In this document: piece after piece, positions 15,400-24,960 of the stretch
How the letters are laid out: each line of letters opens with the position of its first letter
Numbering within the stretch: position 1 is the first letter of the stretch
From: Paludibacter sp. 221
GTDB lineage: Bacteria > Bacteroidota > Bacteroidia > Bacteroidales > Paludibacteraceae
Direction: 5' to 3'
Length of the DNA stretch: 51,319 nt
NCBI RefSeq assembly: GCF_010501035.1
Contig: NZ_QVMH01000018.1
Coordinates: forward strand, 1 to 51,319
The notes under the pieces: model-generated
Told to the model about the DNA's origin: nothing
The model's database searches: none
Seen by the model: the letters and a program-made list of their open reading frames with translations, nothing else
Position numbers and translations under genes: made by a program

Positions 15400-16875
15400 A
15401 TGATAAATACTCAGGTAAGAATACATGATAAGTTTTCGGTAGAATTTAAAATAGGTTTTGTGACTGAAAACGAGGTGCAGGATGAGAATGAATTCAGAAT
15501 AAATACATGGATTTTCATTCCCAATGGTTTGGATATAAACCATGCCACTTATACCAAAGACCAGTTTTATGCCGATGTAAAGTCGAATATGCGGCTTATC
15601 ACCCCGGTGTTTTCGTTGACGGATATTCAGATGGGTATTGGTCCTTTTCCCCGCTTGCATCGTGCGGTAGAGAAGTTGCTGTTCGCCCCCGACGATAGTA
15701 ATACTGAAAACTATGTTTACCAGACAAAAATGTTGCTCTGTATATTGAAGAGTGCTCTGCGCGAAACTTCGGCCGAGATAGGGCGTTACAAGGAGGAGCC
15801 CGAAATGCTGGCTTTGGTAGATAGTTATATAAATGATATAAAAAAAATAATAGCAGAGTATAGGGCAATACGCGATAAGCTGCTGAAGAGCGAAGCTCTG
15901 ACGAGCAAGCAGAAAGAGTATTTTTTGTTTGGCGACGAGTTTTTGGGAAATATCGTTGAGCTGACGACTTATCAGGTGATGAGGAAATTGTCGGGCAAGT
16001 CTTACTATGGCGAGGTGAAGCCCCGCCTCATGCGGCTGGCCGAGGGCGAGAACGAGAACAGGAGGCTGATGGGCTATAATGTGCCGAGCGAGCACGACGA
16101 GGAATTGAACAGCCTTATTTTGATAAAACGGAATATTCTGAAAAAATTTGTGGAAAGCGACCTCTATCTGCAAACTGTAAAGAAAAAAGACGCTGTTTTC
16201 GTTCGCGAGTTTTATTACAGTCTGGCTGCGGGTATTGCCATGTTTTTTGCAACTATTATTTCTTTTTTTGCGACTCAGCGTTTTGGTAATTTTACCACCT
16301 CGCTCTTTTTTGCTTTGGTGCTGAGTTATATGATGAAAGACCGTATAAAAGAGATGTCGAGGGCGTATTTTTCGTCCAAGCTCGACCGGAGGTATTTCGA
16401 CCGTAAATGGAAACTGAGTATCCGCAACCAGGAGATAGGCTGGATTAAAGAGGGGTTTGATTTTATGGAGGAGCAGAAAGTGCCTGCCAAGATTATGAGC
16501 CTGCGCAATAAGTCGTCGTTGGTGGAGGCAGAGAATAAGATATATGATGAGAAAATAATTCTGTTCAGAAAGCTGGTTTCCCTGTCGAAAAAAGAAATTG
16601 AGAAGTATAAAGAGTACCGCTTATCGGGCATTAATGATGTTATCCGGCTCAATCTCACGTCTTTTATAAAAAAGATGGATAACCCGCTGATTCCGGTCTT
16701 TCTTCCTGACGATGAAACGGGGTTTAAAACCATCATGGGAAACCGTGTATATGCTCTTTATTTCGTATTGCAATGCGAGTCGGACAATGATGCTTATTAT
16801 AAAAAATACCGCTTGCTGTTCAATCGCAATGGTATAAGCGATGTCAGTGAATTGGACGAGATAGATGCCGAGTGA
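15400..16875 (+). CDS. Uncharacterised protein with central pair of membrane helices
   Basis: I do not recognise a family for this 491-residue protein. The N-terminal 150 residues look soluble and mixed alpha/beta ('FSVEFKIGFVTENEVQDENEF...WIFIPNGLDINHATYTKDQFYADVKS'). Residues 150-265 are mainly charged helix. Two hydrophobic helices follow at about 273-292 and 297-311 ('AAGIAMFFATIISFFATQRF', 'TSLFFALVLSYMM'), and then a basic segment and a second soluble domain. With no signal peptide the likely topology is both ends in the cytoplasm around a helical hairpin. It is flanked by unrelated genes, ends in a convergent terminator and gives no operon clue. Confidence 0.6.
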   Translation: MINTQVRIHDKFSVEFKIGFVTENEVQDENEFRINTWIFIPNGLDINHATYTKDQFYADVKSNMRLITPVFSLTDIQMGIGPFPRLHRAVEKLLFAPDDSNTENYVYQTKMLLCILKSALRETSAEIGRYKEEPEMLALVDSYINDIKKIIAEYRAIRDKLLKSEALTSKQKEYFLFGDEFLGNIVELTTYQVMRKLSGKSYYGEVKPRLMRLAEGENENRRLMGYNVPSEHDEELNSLILIKRNILKKFVESDLYLQTVKKKDAVFVREFYYSLAAGIAMFFATIISFFATQRFGNFTTSLFFALVLSYMMKDRIKEMSRAYFSSKLDRRYFDRKWKLSIRNQEIGWIKEGFDFMEEQKVPAKIMSLRNKSSLVEAENKIYDEKIILFRKLVSLSKKEIEKYKEYRLSGINDVIRLNLTSFIKKMDNPLIPVFLPDDETGFKTIMGNRVYALYFVLQCESDNDAYYKKYRLLFNRNGISDVSELDEIDAE

Positions 16876-16906
16876 TTATATCTTATTAAGGTAAAAGTAG
16901 AAAGGT

Positions 16907-16943
16907 AAAAGTAGAAAGTTAGTGCTTTTTCCTTTCTACTTTT
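16907..16943. terminator. Hairpin between convergent genes
   Basis: A 12-bp perfect stem aaaagtagaaag (16907-16918) / ctttctactttt (16932-16943) lies between the ends of two converging genes. It could stop transcription from both sides. The left arm is part of an aaagtagaaagg tandem word repeat (16890-16918). Confidence 0.6.
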
Positions 16944-16956
16944 CCCTTTTCCCTCT

Positions 16957-17652
16957 TTATATCAAAAGAGGAAGGTCCGGGGTTCTGCCTTTTCTTTCTT
17001 CGGTGCCGGGTGTTACGTTTTCCGGTAGCTCGTACCATCCTGATAGCTGCAGCCAGCATTTAGGCGTTTTGTCGTGGCTGAATGTTTTCCATCTCGATAG
17101 CGATACCCTTATCAGTGTGCCTGCCGGAATAACGTCTACCGGAGTTTGCAGTCCTTTCAGTTTAAAATTCCGCCATTCTTTCTTCATCGGATACAGGTAT
17201 CTGTCGCCTTCGTATTCTCTTTTTTTCAAATCGCGGTCGCTTATCCAGAATCCTACACTGTGTTTTGGCACTCCTTTTCCTTTTTCGATGTATCCGCTGC
17301 CGCTGGGCGTCCACTGGAGCAACCCATCAAAGAGGTTGTCCGGATGCCCTTGCCAGATGGGTATGTTGAATTTTTCGACAAGGCTTTTCATTGTGATATC
17401 TTCCTTTCTGTTGCCCCTTTGCAGTCGTTTGTACACTAAGATGTCTTCCACGTGCGGGGGTGTATTGTCTTCTTTGTCCGTGTACTCGATGTCCCATATT
17501 TGTCCTAAATTCAAATTGGTATATTGTGGCTGGTTGTTGCCCAGCCTGTCGAGAATACGTACTTGCCGTCCGCTACTTGTTAGCGCACCCACACAAAGTT
17601 GTCCGGGATTTATCACCGTTTTCGAAATAATTAGGATAGTTTCTTTTTTCAT
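16957..17652 (-). CDS. Dual OB-fold domain protein
   Basis: This 231-residue cytoplasmic protein resembles the 'dual OB-containing domain' proteins that accompany DUF488 genes. It opens 'ETILIISKTVINPGQLCVGALTSSGRQVRIL', a strand pattern repeated in the second half ('PVDVIPAGTLIRVSLSRWKTF', 'KCWLQLSGWY'). OB folds usually bind nucleic acid or oligosaccharide. The gene lies about 200 bp downstream of a DUF488 gene on the same strand, a pairing that recurs in other bacteria (from memory). Function is unknown; a nucleic-acid-related stress or defence role is only a guess. Confidence 0.6.
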   Translation of the reverse strand: MKKETILIISKTVINPGQLCVGALTSSGRQVRILDRLGNNQPQYTNLNLGQIWDIEYTDKEDNTPPHVEDILVYKRLQRGNRKEDITMKSLVEKFNIPIWQGHPDNLFDGLLQWTPSGSGYIEKGKGVPKHSVGFWISDRDLKKREYEGDRYLYPMKKEWRNFKLKGLQTPVDVIPAGTLIRVSLSRWKTFSHDKTPKCWLQLSGWYELPENVTPGTEERKGRTPDLPLLI

Positions 17653-17854
17653 AGGTCTATAATAGTTAATATGTTAGCTGCCGGGGCATGCCGATTGGTT
17701 TTCAATCTTCGGCTTGTCCCAAAATTATTTTCAAACCCTGTACGTCAGGGTTGATTTTTTTAATGAATGTTGGTTGTTGTTGGTGTTGTTCTAAGTCAGA
17801 GAAGGTGCATTCTTCAGTCATGCTGCTTCCCCGATATTTTGAAGAAGCCTGTTC

Positions 17855-18409
17855 TTAATGTGGCTTCTTCGATTTAAAATCTGTCCTCTCTCCAAACAGA
17901 TTTATTATTCCGCAGCCTTTGGTCAATTCGGCCATAACTGCTTCTTGCGATTTTATTATTTCTTCGGAAATAATATGGTTTAATGATATATCATGCTTTA
18001 GCAGTTCCTGTCCTATCAGTTTGCTCCTATGGCATTCTTCAGGTTTACTTTCGCTACACATGATGGCTACTTTTATTTTTTTTTCGTTTGCGGTTATTAA
18101 TCTGGATAAACCTTTTTTAAAATAATCTTTTTCTTTAATAGTATCATAAAGCACCTTTCCCGAGGCGTCGTAGCAGGTTCTGTCCTCCGGCAGTCCTCCC
18201 AGCATGTCGCCCATAAATACGTAATTTATATTATTGTTTTCTAATTCGCTTTTTAGAATACTTTGATTGAACTGCGAGTGCCATTTGGAGTATGGCTTAG
18301 AGCGTATGTCGAGCAGATATTCTATACCGAAAGTTTTAAGCTCGCTGATAAAGCCGGCTATGTCTTTGCTGCCATGCCCAATAGAATATATAGTTGTTTT
18401 TATGTCCAT
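17855..18409 (-). CDS. DUF488 family protein
   Basis: This 184-residue protein has the DUF488 hallmarks: the start 'TIYSIGHGSKD', 'YLLDIRSKPYSKW' with the conserved Arg-Ser-x-Pro, 'FMGDMLGGLPE', and the cysteine motif 'IMCSESKPEECHRSKLIGQELL' in the C-terminal third. The family is widespread, has no proven activity, and the conserved Cys/His set suggests metal binding or catalysis. A possible -7 box (tatatttg on the minus strand, 18448-18455) lies 39 bp upstream. The dual-OB gene follows, probably on the same transcript. Confidence 0.88.
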   Translation of the reverse strand: MDIKTTIYSIGHGSKDIAGFISELKTFGIEYLLDIRSKPYSKWHSQFNQSILKSELENNNINYVFMGDMLGGLPEDRTCYDASGKVLYDTIKEKDYFKKGLSRLITANEKKIKVAIMCSESKPEECHRSKLIGQELLKHDISLNHIISEEIIKSQEAVMAELTKGCGIINLFGERTDFKSKKPH

Positions 18410-19210
18410 GCTATAATCCTTTTTTTGCTCTTCGTTTCAGTTAAATACAAATATATAAAATTTTTTAAATAAATTTTTTAATAAAAATACACCGAGGCTT
18501 GTTTTTCGGTGCTGTTATTGTTTTTATATTGTTGGTTATTAGTAATATATATGTCGTTTAACCATATTGTAATAATTGTGTTAAAAAAACGTAAAGCGAT
18601 TGTCGTGTTTGTTGTTTGGTGAATTGATTTTATGCTAGCTATAAACTTTTGTTACTTAGTTGTTTAATATTTTTTCTCGAATTATTTTTCTGTTATTAAG
18701 CTAAATTATGAAAATGAATTTTATTTATTTTCATTAGTATATGTTGAGTGTTCATTATATAATTAAAGTTATTGTGTATAAAATTAAAGTAGTTGAGATT
18801 GGTTTTAACGATTGATTCTTGTGTATGGTGATGTTGCTGCGAAATTGAATTTACTTTTGGGATAAACTCATTTTTTTACCTTGAGTTGGTTCGCCTTAAA
18901 GTAAAAAACCGGACATCGGGTGTTGGTCCTATGCCAATAGTGACTGACAGCGGACAATGAGCAGAAAATAAGAAATTGATTTTGCAGTAAATTACGTGTG
19001 TCGTGTTTTACGAACGTATTACTTATATTAAGCTATTTTTTAATTGTAAAGTGAAGTGTATTTAAAACGTTTTTTTCGGACAGCTAATTAACTAAATAAA
19101 AATGAATACATTATAATAAGTATTGATTTTGATAAGTATATATTATATATTTGTTTTGTTAGATGTATATCTGTTTACTCAATATTTATTAAGTTCATCC
19201 CTCATTTTTT
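18410..19210. other. Long AT-rich intergenic region upstream of sigma factor
   Basis: This 801-bp gap is divergent between the DUF488 gene and the sigma factor. It contains the two promoter candidates listed (18448-18455 minus, 19122-19153 plus). Otherwise it is AT-rich with no hairpin of note and no coding frame. A small untranslated RNA cannot be excluded. Confidence 0.4.
19122..19153 (+). promoter_or_regulatory. Promoter of ECF sigma gene
   Basis: The -7 box tatatttg (19146-19153) fits TAnnTTTG, with a TTG at 19122-19124 21 bp upstream. The start codon follows 58 bp later at 19211. Confidence 0.45.
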
Positions 19211-19789
19211 ATGGGTAATACTCCTCAGTTATCAAAACATCAGATTGAAGAAATAAGGCAGGGTAAAATCGCTGCTTTCGAAGATTTATTCAATTTGTTT
19301 TATTCCCGTGTGAAGAATTTTGCACAGGGTATGATAAAGAATGAGGATACGGCCGAGGAAATAGCGCAAAACGTTTTCATGAAAGTGTGGATGAACAGGG
19401 AGAAACTTTCGGCCGATTTATCGTTCAGCAGTTACATTTTTACCATTACACAAAACGAAGTGCATGATTACTTCCGTAGCAAGTACTATTTTCTGCACTA
19501 TCAGGAGTCGTTGCAAAAAGTGGATAGCAAGCTGGAGTATGAAATTGATTCGGAGTATAATATAAAAGAGATAAAAGAGCTTGTAAATACTACCCTGCTG
19601 TCGATGCCTGAGCAGCGCAAGCTGGTTTTTAAGCTGAGCAGGGAAAAGTTTCTTACAAACGACGAAATAGCACAAAAGCTAAATATATCAAAACGAACGG
19701 TAGAAAAACATATAAGCCTTGCCCTTGCTACTATAAAAAAGAACCTGAGCGATTTTTTATTTTGGATTTTTATCTTTTTTATCCAATAA
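19211..19789 (+). CDS. ECF sigma-70 factor of a Sus-type locus
   Basis: The 192-residue product has sigma region 2 ('FEDLFNLFYSRVKNFAQGMIKNEDTAEEIAQNVFMKVWMN') and region 4 ('MPEQRKLVFKLSREKFLTNDEIAQKLNISKRTVEKHISLALATIKK', a helix-turn-helix). It belongs to the Bacteroidetes ECF group that pairs with a FecR-like anti-sigma. It should direct RNA polymerase to the SusC promoter when the receptor's N-terminal signalling domain reports ligand. Gap of 115 bp to the anti-sigma gene. The C-terminus ends in a hydrophobic Phe/Ile run ('DFLFWIFIFFIQ'), common in this family. Confidence 0.92.
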   Translation: MGNTPQLSKHQIEEIRQGKIAAFEDLFNLFYSRVKNFAQGMIKNEDTAEEIAQNVFMKVWMNREKLSADLSFSSYIFTITQNEVHDYFRSKYYFLHYQESLQKVDSKLEYEIDSEYNIKEIKELVNTTLLSMPEQRKLVFKLSREKFLTNDEIAQKLNISKRTVEKHISLALATIKKNLSDFLFWIFIFFIQ

Positions 19790-19904
19790 CTATCTCATTG
19801 TAAAATAGCATTTTAACAGATTAATAAACAAGTGTTTCGAAAAAAAAATATTTTTTCGTTACGTGTGCCGCCATCCTTATTCGTATTAATAATAGAAACA
19901 AGAA

Positions 19905-20927
19905 ATGATGAAAACGTCAACTCCAACAAAACAGGAACTATCCGGTTATTTCTTCAATAACTGTGATGAAAAAACTGCCCAAAAAGTAGAGCATTGGTTT
20001 TATGCGAATGGAAAATCGCCCGAAGCTACCGATTTACTATTTACCCTTTGGGAAGAACTGGAAATTTCCGCTACGCCGAAAGAAGAAATACACATTGCTT
20101 TTGAAGAATTCAGAAACAGGCTTGTAAATGCAGGAGAAATACCTGTGGTAAACCGGAAACAACGCCGTGAAACAACTTGGATTAACCGGGTTCAGCGTGT
20201 TGCTGCTATTCTTCTTTTACCTGTTATGGCACTTTCGGCTTACCTGTACTTCTCGGCTCAGACTGAAAAGTCAGTTGTTTGGAGCGAAAAATCAGTTGCC
20301 TATGGCGATATTGCCAATGTAGCCCTGCCCGACGGAACGGTGGTTTGGCTCAATGCCGGAAGTAAAATCATTTATCCCGACAAATTTACGTCGAAGAAAA
20401 GACAGGTGTTCTTTACGGGCGAGGGTTTTTTCAATGTAGCCAAAGATACTAAAAAACCTTTCATAGTGCAGGCTAACGAGTCGAATATTGAAGTATTGGG
20501 AACCAAGTTTAATCTGAAATCGTACGCAGAGGACAAAACGATTAAACTGAGCCTGCTCGAAGGGTCGGTAGCTTTCAGCAGCAACTCGAAATTGCACGAA
20601 GGAAAAAAATACATAATGAAACCCGGAGAGCAAGTATGCTACAACAGGGATAAACATACGATACAAAAAAGTGAATTTTCGTTAGAACAATATTCATCGT
20701 GGAAAGATGGCAAGTATTATTTCAAAAATGAAACATTGGAAGAAATCACACGCCAGCTCGAACGTAACTTTAACCTTAAGATTGTGATAAAAAACGATTC
20801 GCTTAAAGACATCCGCTATCACATGGCATTTGTCAACAACGAGTCACCCGAGGAGATACTCAAGGCCATTGATTCCGACAAACGGATACACGTAAAGCGC
20901 CAAGGTCAATTAGTAGAGATTTATTGA
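19905..20927 (+). CDS. FecR-like anti-sigma factor
   Basis: This 340-residue inner-membrane protein has an N-terminal cytoplasmic sigma-binding part (residues 1-80) and one membrane helix ('RVAAILLLPVMALSAYLYF', about 84-104). The periplasmic FecR domain starts 'VAYGDIANVALPDGTVVWLNAGSKIIYP' and runs to about 235. A C-terminal DUF4974-type domain ('LEEITRQLERNFNLKIVIKN') is likely to contact the STN domain of the receptor. It relays receptor occupancy to the sigma factor. Either Met1 or Met2 could be the start (ATG ATG at 19905-19910). Confidence 0.92.
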   Translation: MMKTSTPTKQELSGYFFNNCDEKTAQKVEHWFYANGKSPEATDLLFTLWEELEISATPKEEIHIAFEEFRNRLVNAGEIPVVNRKQRRETTWINRVQRVAAILLLPVMALSAYLYFSAQTEKSVVWSEKSVAYGDIANVALPDGTVVWLNAGSKIIYPDKFTSKKRQVFFTGEGFFNVAKDTKKPFIVQANESNIEVLGTKFNLKSYAEDKTIKLSLLEGSVAFSSNSKLHEGKKYIMKPGEQVCYNRDKHTIQKSEFSLEQYSSWKDGKYYFKNETLEEITRQLERNFNLKIVIKNDSLKDIRYHMAFVNNESPEEILKAIDSDKRIHVKRQGQLVEIY

Positions 20928-20944
20928 CAGGGTATTTGTAAAAT

Positions 20945-21097
20945 ATCCCGTAGGGATTAAAGTTTGGTAATAATGTGGATGTATCCCATTATAGGCGTGC
21001 CGTAGGTACGCTACAATTACGGCTAAAGTAGCGTACCTACGGCACGCTGGATACTTTTACCAACGTTTCTACCAAACTTACACACCTAACGGCGTGT
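20945..21097 (+). repeat. ~150-bp nested palindrome, copy B
   Basis: Left end palindrome atcccgtagggat (20945-20957), agtttggtaa (20961-20970) facing taccaaactt (21070-21079), and a perfect 17-bp inner pair gcgtgccgtaggtacgc (20995-21011) / gcgtacctacggcacgc (21031-21047). The right end palindrome is decayed. Same family and orientation as copies A, C and D. Confidence 0.85.
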
Positions 21098-21115
21098 CTG
21101 GTCTCATTGGATTTC

Positions 21116-21390
21116 AAATCAGTCGTGGTCGGAAGATTTTTCGCCACGGAGTGGCAGGTTATTTCAGCCCAACGGCAAGCGAAGCGTCGCCTTGGGTTAA
21201 AATAAATTAATCATTCAGCGCGCTGAAAGCGCAGGTTAATCTTAACTTGGGCTTGCAGCCCGCTAAGTTTGCTATTGCAAACTAACCCAAGGCGACGCTT
21301 CGCTTGCCATTGGGCTGAATTAAAACGGGCTTACAGCCCTTAAAATCAGAATTATTTTAACGTCTAAAATCTTCCGACCACGACTGATTT
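21116..21390. repeat. 270-bp nested inverted repeat, complete copy
   Basis: The outer arms are 25 bp and perfect (21116-21140 and 21366-21390, each containing gtggtcggaag or its complement). The inner arms are 37 bp with one mismatch (21163-21199 and 21283-21319, around ggcgacgcttcgcttgcc). The middle holds a third small palindrome with gggcttgcagccc. A solo right half recurs at 27816-27965 and a decayed piece at 45317-45398. It lies between the anti-sigma and SusC genes, in the leader of the latter, so it may affect its expression. Confidence 0.85.
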
Positions 21391-21400
21391 CAAATCCTCA

Positions 21401-21438
21401 CACTGGCGCAAGTTTAGCGTAGCGCAACTTGTGCCGAA
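21401..21438. repeat. 38-bp hairpin repeat, copy 1
   Basis: Stem ggcgcaagtt / aacttgtgcc around tagcgtagcgc, preceded by cact and followed by gaa. A near-identical copy lies at 32863-32900 (after the second DUF4091 gene). Confidence 0.7.
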
Positions 21439-21512
21439 TATGAGAAAGACAGGACAGGTTTTGAATCCGGTGAGAATAACAGTAGAAACTTATTTCTTAA
21501 ATAATTAATATC

Positions 21513-24500
21513 ATGCGAAAACACGAAAAAGTCAACAGTTATTTTACACAACATTGGTGTAGAGGTATATTTGCTGTGCTACTTTTCTTTATGAGCATCA
21601 CAGTATCCGCACAGGGGATTTCGGTAAGATTCCCCAATGTAACAGTAGAACAAGCTCTTGAAATACTGAAAAATCAGGAAGGCTACTCGTTTGTATTCAA
21701 GACAAATGATGTGAATCTGAATGCGAAGGTGAATGGAGCTTTTCAAGGCAATCCGATAGAGCAGGTACTCGATTTTATTTTCAAGGGGCAATCCGTTTCG
21801 TTCGAGATTAACGGCAAAATGGTGCTCGTTAATAAAAAAGAAACCACCTCCCAACCTACAGCAGCCGAAAAAACAGATAGCCGCCGTACCATAACCGGAC
21901 GTATAACCGATAACAAAGGTGAGCCTCTTATCGGGGTTAATATAGTGGTGAAAGGAGAACAAACCGGTACGGTCAGCGATTTTGATGGAAGCTACTATAT
22001 TACAGTTCCCGATAAATCGACTTTACAATATTCCTATCTGGGATTTGAAACACAGGAAGTAAAAATCGGCAGGAGCGATGTGCAGAATATCTCACTTAAA
22101 GAGAGCCTGAATAGCCTCGACGAAATTATAGTTATCGGCTATGGGGTGATGAAAAAGAGTGACCTTACGGGAGCAGTAAGTTCCGTGAAAACGGAAGACC
22201 TGCCAATGGCATCCAATACCTCTATTTCGCACATGCTTTCGGGTAAGGCAGCCGGTGTTACCGTAGTTCAGAATAGTGCGCAGCCCGGCGGCGGTATCGA
22301 GATGCTAGTCAGGGGAGCGGCTTCTACAGGAGCAGGAAATGAGCCTTTGTATATTATCGACGGTTTTCCGGTGGGCGGAGGCTCGGTCGAGCCGGCTTCG
22401 GACAACCGCTATTCAAACTTTGGGTCGCGCAATCCGCTGAACTCAATAAACCCTAATGATATCGAATCCATAGAGATATTGAAGGACGCATCTTCTACCG
22501 CTATATATGGTGCGCGTGCAGCCAATGGTGTTATCATCATTACCACCAAAAAAGGCCGTGAAGGCGATGCGGTGGTAAGCTACAATTTTAGTTATGGCGT
22601 ACAGAATATAGCCAACAGGGTAGAAATGCTTACGGCCACCGAGTTTATGAAAGAAGCCAACAAATTTGCCGAAGAAAAATGGTATTACGACAACCGTATT
22701 TATCCCTATGGCAACACCGACCCAAGTACGGTAACCGAAAGGCTAAAATATCCGTATACCGATTCGCAAATAGCCAATGCCGGGCAAGGTACCGATTGGT
22801 ACGACCTTGTGACCCGCCAGGGGATGATACACCAACATAACGTATCGGTATCGGGCGGTACTTCCAAACTGAAATACATGGCATCGTTCAACTATTTCGA
22901 CCAGGATGGAGTTGTCAAAAATTCGGATTTTACACGTTATACAGGCAGGATAAACGTGGAGCACCAGTTAAGTAAGATATTTACCTACGGGATAAACGCC
23001 ACTCACAGTAATATAAAATCAACCAATATTCCGCTTGGTACTGAGGATTTTGAAAACTCAGGCCTGCTAAACTCGGCTATGGCTTACGACCCTACTGTGC
23101 CCGTAAAAGACAAGAACGGTAACTATGTGCTGAGCGAGTTGATGACCACCGTACCCAATCCGGTGTCGATGCTTGAAATAACCGATTACACAAAGACCAA
23201 GCGTTTGCTCGTGAACGCATACATACAGGCAGAGCCTATAAAAGGCTTGATTGCAAAGCTGAATCTTGGTTTCGACGACCAAAATGGTATAAGAAATTCG
23301 TACCTGCCCAAAACCACCCTTTACGGACAGCAAGAAGGAGGTAAGGCAAGTAAGAGTCTGGCTATGACTTTCGATAAGTTGCTGGAAGCCACGTTGAATT
23401 ATAATTTCCAACTGAACGACAGTAACAAATTCAATGTCCTTGCCGGATATTCATTTCAAGGGTTTGAAAATGAGGGGTTTGCGGCTTCAAATTCAAAATT
23501 CTTTACCGATGCTTTTCTTTATAACTCGTTGGCATCCGGCGAAGTACAGCGACCTACGGTAAGTTCTAACAAGTCGAAAAGCGTATTGCTATCTTACTTT
23601 GGCAGAGTGAATTACAACCTGATGGACAAATACCTTTTTACTTTTACAGCCCGTGTAGATGGTTCCGATAAATTTGGGGTAAACAACCGTTATGGTTTCT
23701 TTCCTTCGGGGGCTGTTGCATGGCGTATAAAGCAAGAAGATTTTCTGAAAGATGTAGACCTTTTGTCAGATTTGAAACTCCGTGTGGGCTTGGGACAAAC
23801 AGGAAACAGCAATATAGGTAACAGTGCCTTTGAGTATTACACAGCCGCATGGTACGAGTATGTGTTTGGCAATTCGGTGAACATAGGTACTACCAAATCG
23901 CAAATGGCAAACCCCGACCTGAAATGGGAAACCACCACCGAGTTGAACGTAGGGCTTGACTTTGGTTTTTTCAACCAGCGTATCGGCGGTTCGGTCGAGT
24001 TTTTCAAAAAAGAAGTAAAAGACTTGCTTGGGCTGCGTAAGCTGAAATCGTTCATGGAAGTGAGCACAGTTGCTGCAAACATAGGCAAAACGCAGAGTAC
24101 AGGTCTGGAAATTTCGTTGCGCAGCACAAATTTCACAGGGCAATTCAAATGGAATACCGAACTGAACTTCACCCGATACGTAGACAGATGGAAAGAACGA
24201 AATCCTGACGATGTGCTGAACCCCTGGCAGAAGAACGACGACCCTATACGTGCCCATTACTCATACCTTTCGGATGGTATTCTGGGGATAGACGAAGCTC
24301 CTCCGGCTTATATGCCTAACCTGCTGCCCGGTCAGTACAAGGTGAAAGACGTGAATGGCTACGTACGCGACGAGTTTGGCAACCTTATACCCGGAGCCGA
24401 CGGAAAAGTGCAATACATGGACACCCCCGATGGGATAATAGACGAAGCCGATATTGTGCTGATAGGTACTTACGACCCCGGTTTTACCATCGGTTTGGGC

Positions 24501-24947
24501 AATACATTTGAGTACAAGGGATTCGATTTGAATATCTTCTTCTACGGTATGTTCGACCGGATTGTGAATAACGAAACACGCGGTAAATATTCGGTACCCG
24601 AAATAAGGCGGATTCTTAACGGACAGAATATGATGACCGAAGTGAGCGAACGCTGGTCGAAAGATAACCCTGACGCTACTTTGCCATCCGGTTTTGTAAG
24701 CGCTTATCCGCAGCCGTCCGATTACCTTTGGGAAAAAGCGTGGTTCATACGCTGTAAGAATATAACCCTTGGCTATACGTTGCCGAAGCGTACATTCGAG
24801 AAAGTATTCTCCAGTGCACGTATCTATGTAGATGTTTCCAACCCGTTTGTCATTACCCCTTATTCGGGCAACGACCCCGAAACGGATTTCAAAGCGGGTT
24901 ATCCTAACCAGCATACATATTCTATCGGTTTAAATGTAACATTTTAA
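21513..24947 (+). CDS. SusC/RagA-type TonB-dependent outer-membrane receptor with STN domain
   Basis: This 1144-residue protein has a signal peptide of about 34 residues (...MSITVSAQG). An STN signalling domain follows (about 38-105, 'VTVEQALEILKNQEGYSFVFK...FKGQSVSFEINGKMVLV'), then a carboxypeptidase-regulatory-like domain ('ITGRITDNKGEPLIGVNIVVKG', about 125-200), a TonB box ('DEIIVIGYG'), a plug ('SISHMLSGKAAGVTVVQNS', 'IEILKDASSTAIYGARAANGVIIITTKKG') and a 22-strand barrel ending in 'IGLNVTF'. It imports oligosaccharides through the outer membrane with TonB energy and signals to the FecR anti-sigma through STN. The SusD partner follows after 13 bp. The leader is filled with repeats. Confidence 0.96.
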   Translation: MRKHEKVNSYFTQHWCRGIFAVLLFFMSITVSAQGISVRFPNVTVEQALEILKNQEGYSFVFKTNDVNLNAKVNGAFQGNPIEQVLDFIFKGQSVSFEINGKMVLVNKKETTSQPTAAEKTDSRRTITGRITDNKGEPLIGVNIVVKGEQTGTVSDFDGSYYITVPDKSTLQYSYLGFETQEVKIGRSDVQNISLKESLNSLDEIIVIGYGVMKKSDLTGAVSSVKTEDLPMASNTSISHMLSGKAAGVTVVQNSAQPGGGIEMLVRGAASTGAGNEPLYIIDGFPVGGGSVEPASDNRYSNFGSRNPLNSINPNDIESIEILKDASSTAIYGARAANGVIIITTKKGREGDAVVSYNFSYGVQNIANRVEMLTATEFMKEANKFAEEKWYYDNRIYPYGNTDPSTVTERLKYPYTDSQIANAGQGTDWYDLVTRQGMIHQHNVSVSGGTSKLKYMASFNYFDQDGVVKNSDFTRYTGRINVEHQLSKIFTYGINATHSNIKSTNIPLGTEDFENSGLLNSAMAYDPTVPVKDKNGNYVLSELMTTVPNPVSMLEITDYTKTKRLLVNAYIQAEPIKGLIAKLNLGFDDQNGIRNSYLPKTTLYGQQEGGKASKSLAMTFDKLLEATLNYNFQLNDSNKFNVLAGYSFQGFENEGFAASNSKFFTDAFLYNSLASGEVQRPTVSSNKSKSVLLSYFGRVNYNLMDKYLFTFTARVDGSDKFGVNNRYGFFPSGAVAWRIKQEDFLKDVDLLSDLKLRVGLGQTGNSNIGNSAFEYYTAAWYEYVFGNSVNIGTTKSQMANPDLKWETTTELNVGLDFGFFNQRIGGSVEFFKKEVKDLLGLRKLKSFMEVSTVAANIGKTQSTGLEISLRSTNFTGQFKWNTELNFTRYVDRWKERNPDDVLNPWQKNDDPIRAHYSYLSDGILGIDEAPPAYMPNLLPGQYKVKDVNGYVRDEFGNLIPGADGKVQYMDTPDGIIDEADIVLIGTYDPGFTIGLGNTFEYKGFDLNIFFYGMFDRIVNNETRGKYSVPEIRRILNGQNMMTEVSERWSKDNPDATLPSGFVSAYPQPSDYLWEKAWFIRCKNITLGYTLPKRTFEKVFSSARIYVDVSNPFVITPYSGNDPETDFKAGYPNQHTYSIGLNVTF

Positions 24948-24960
24948 ATAAACACAATCC

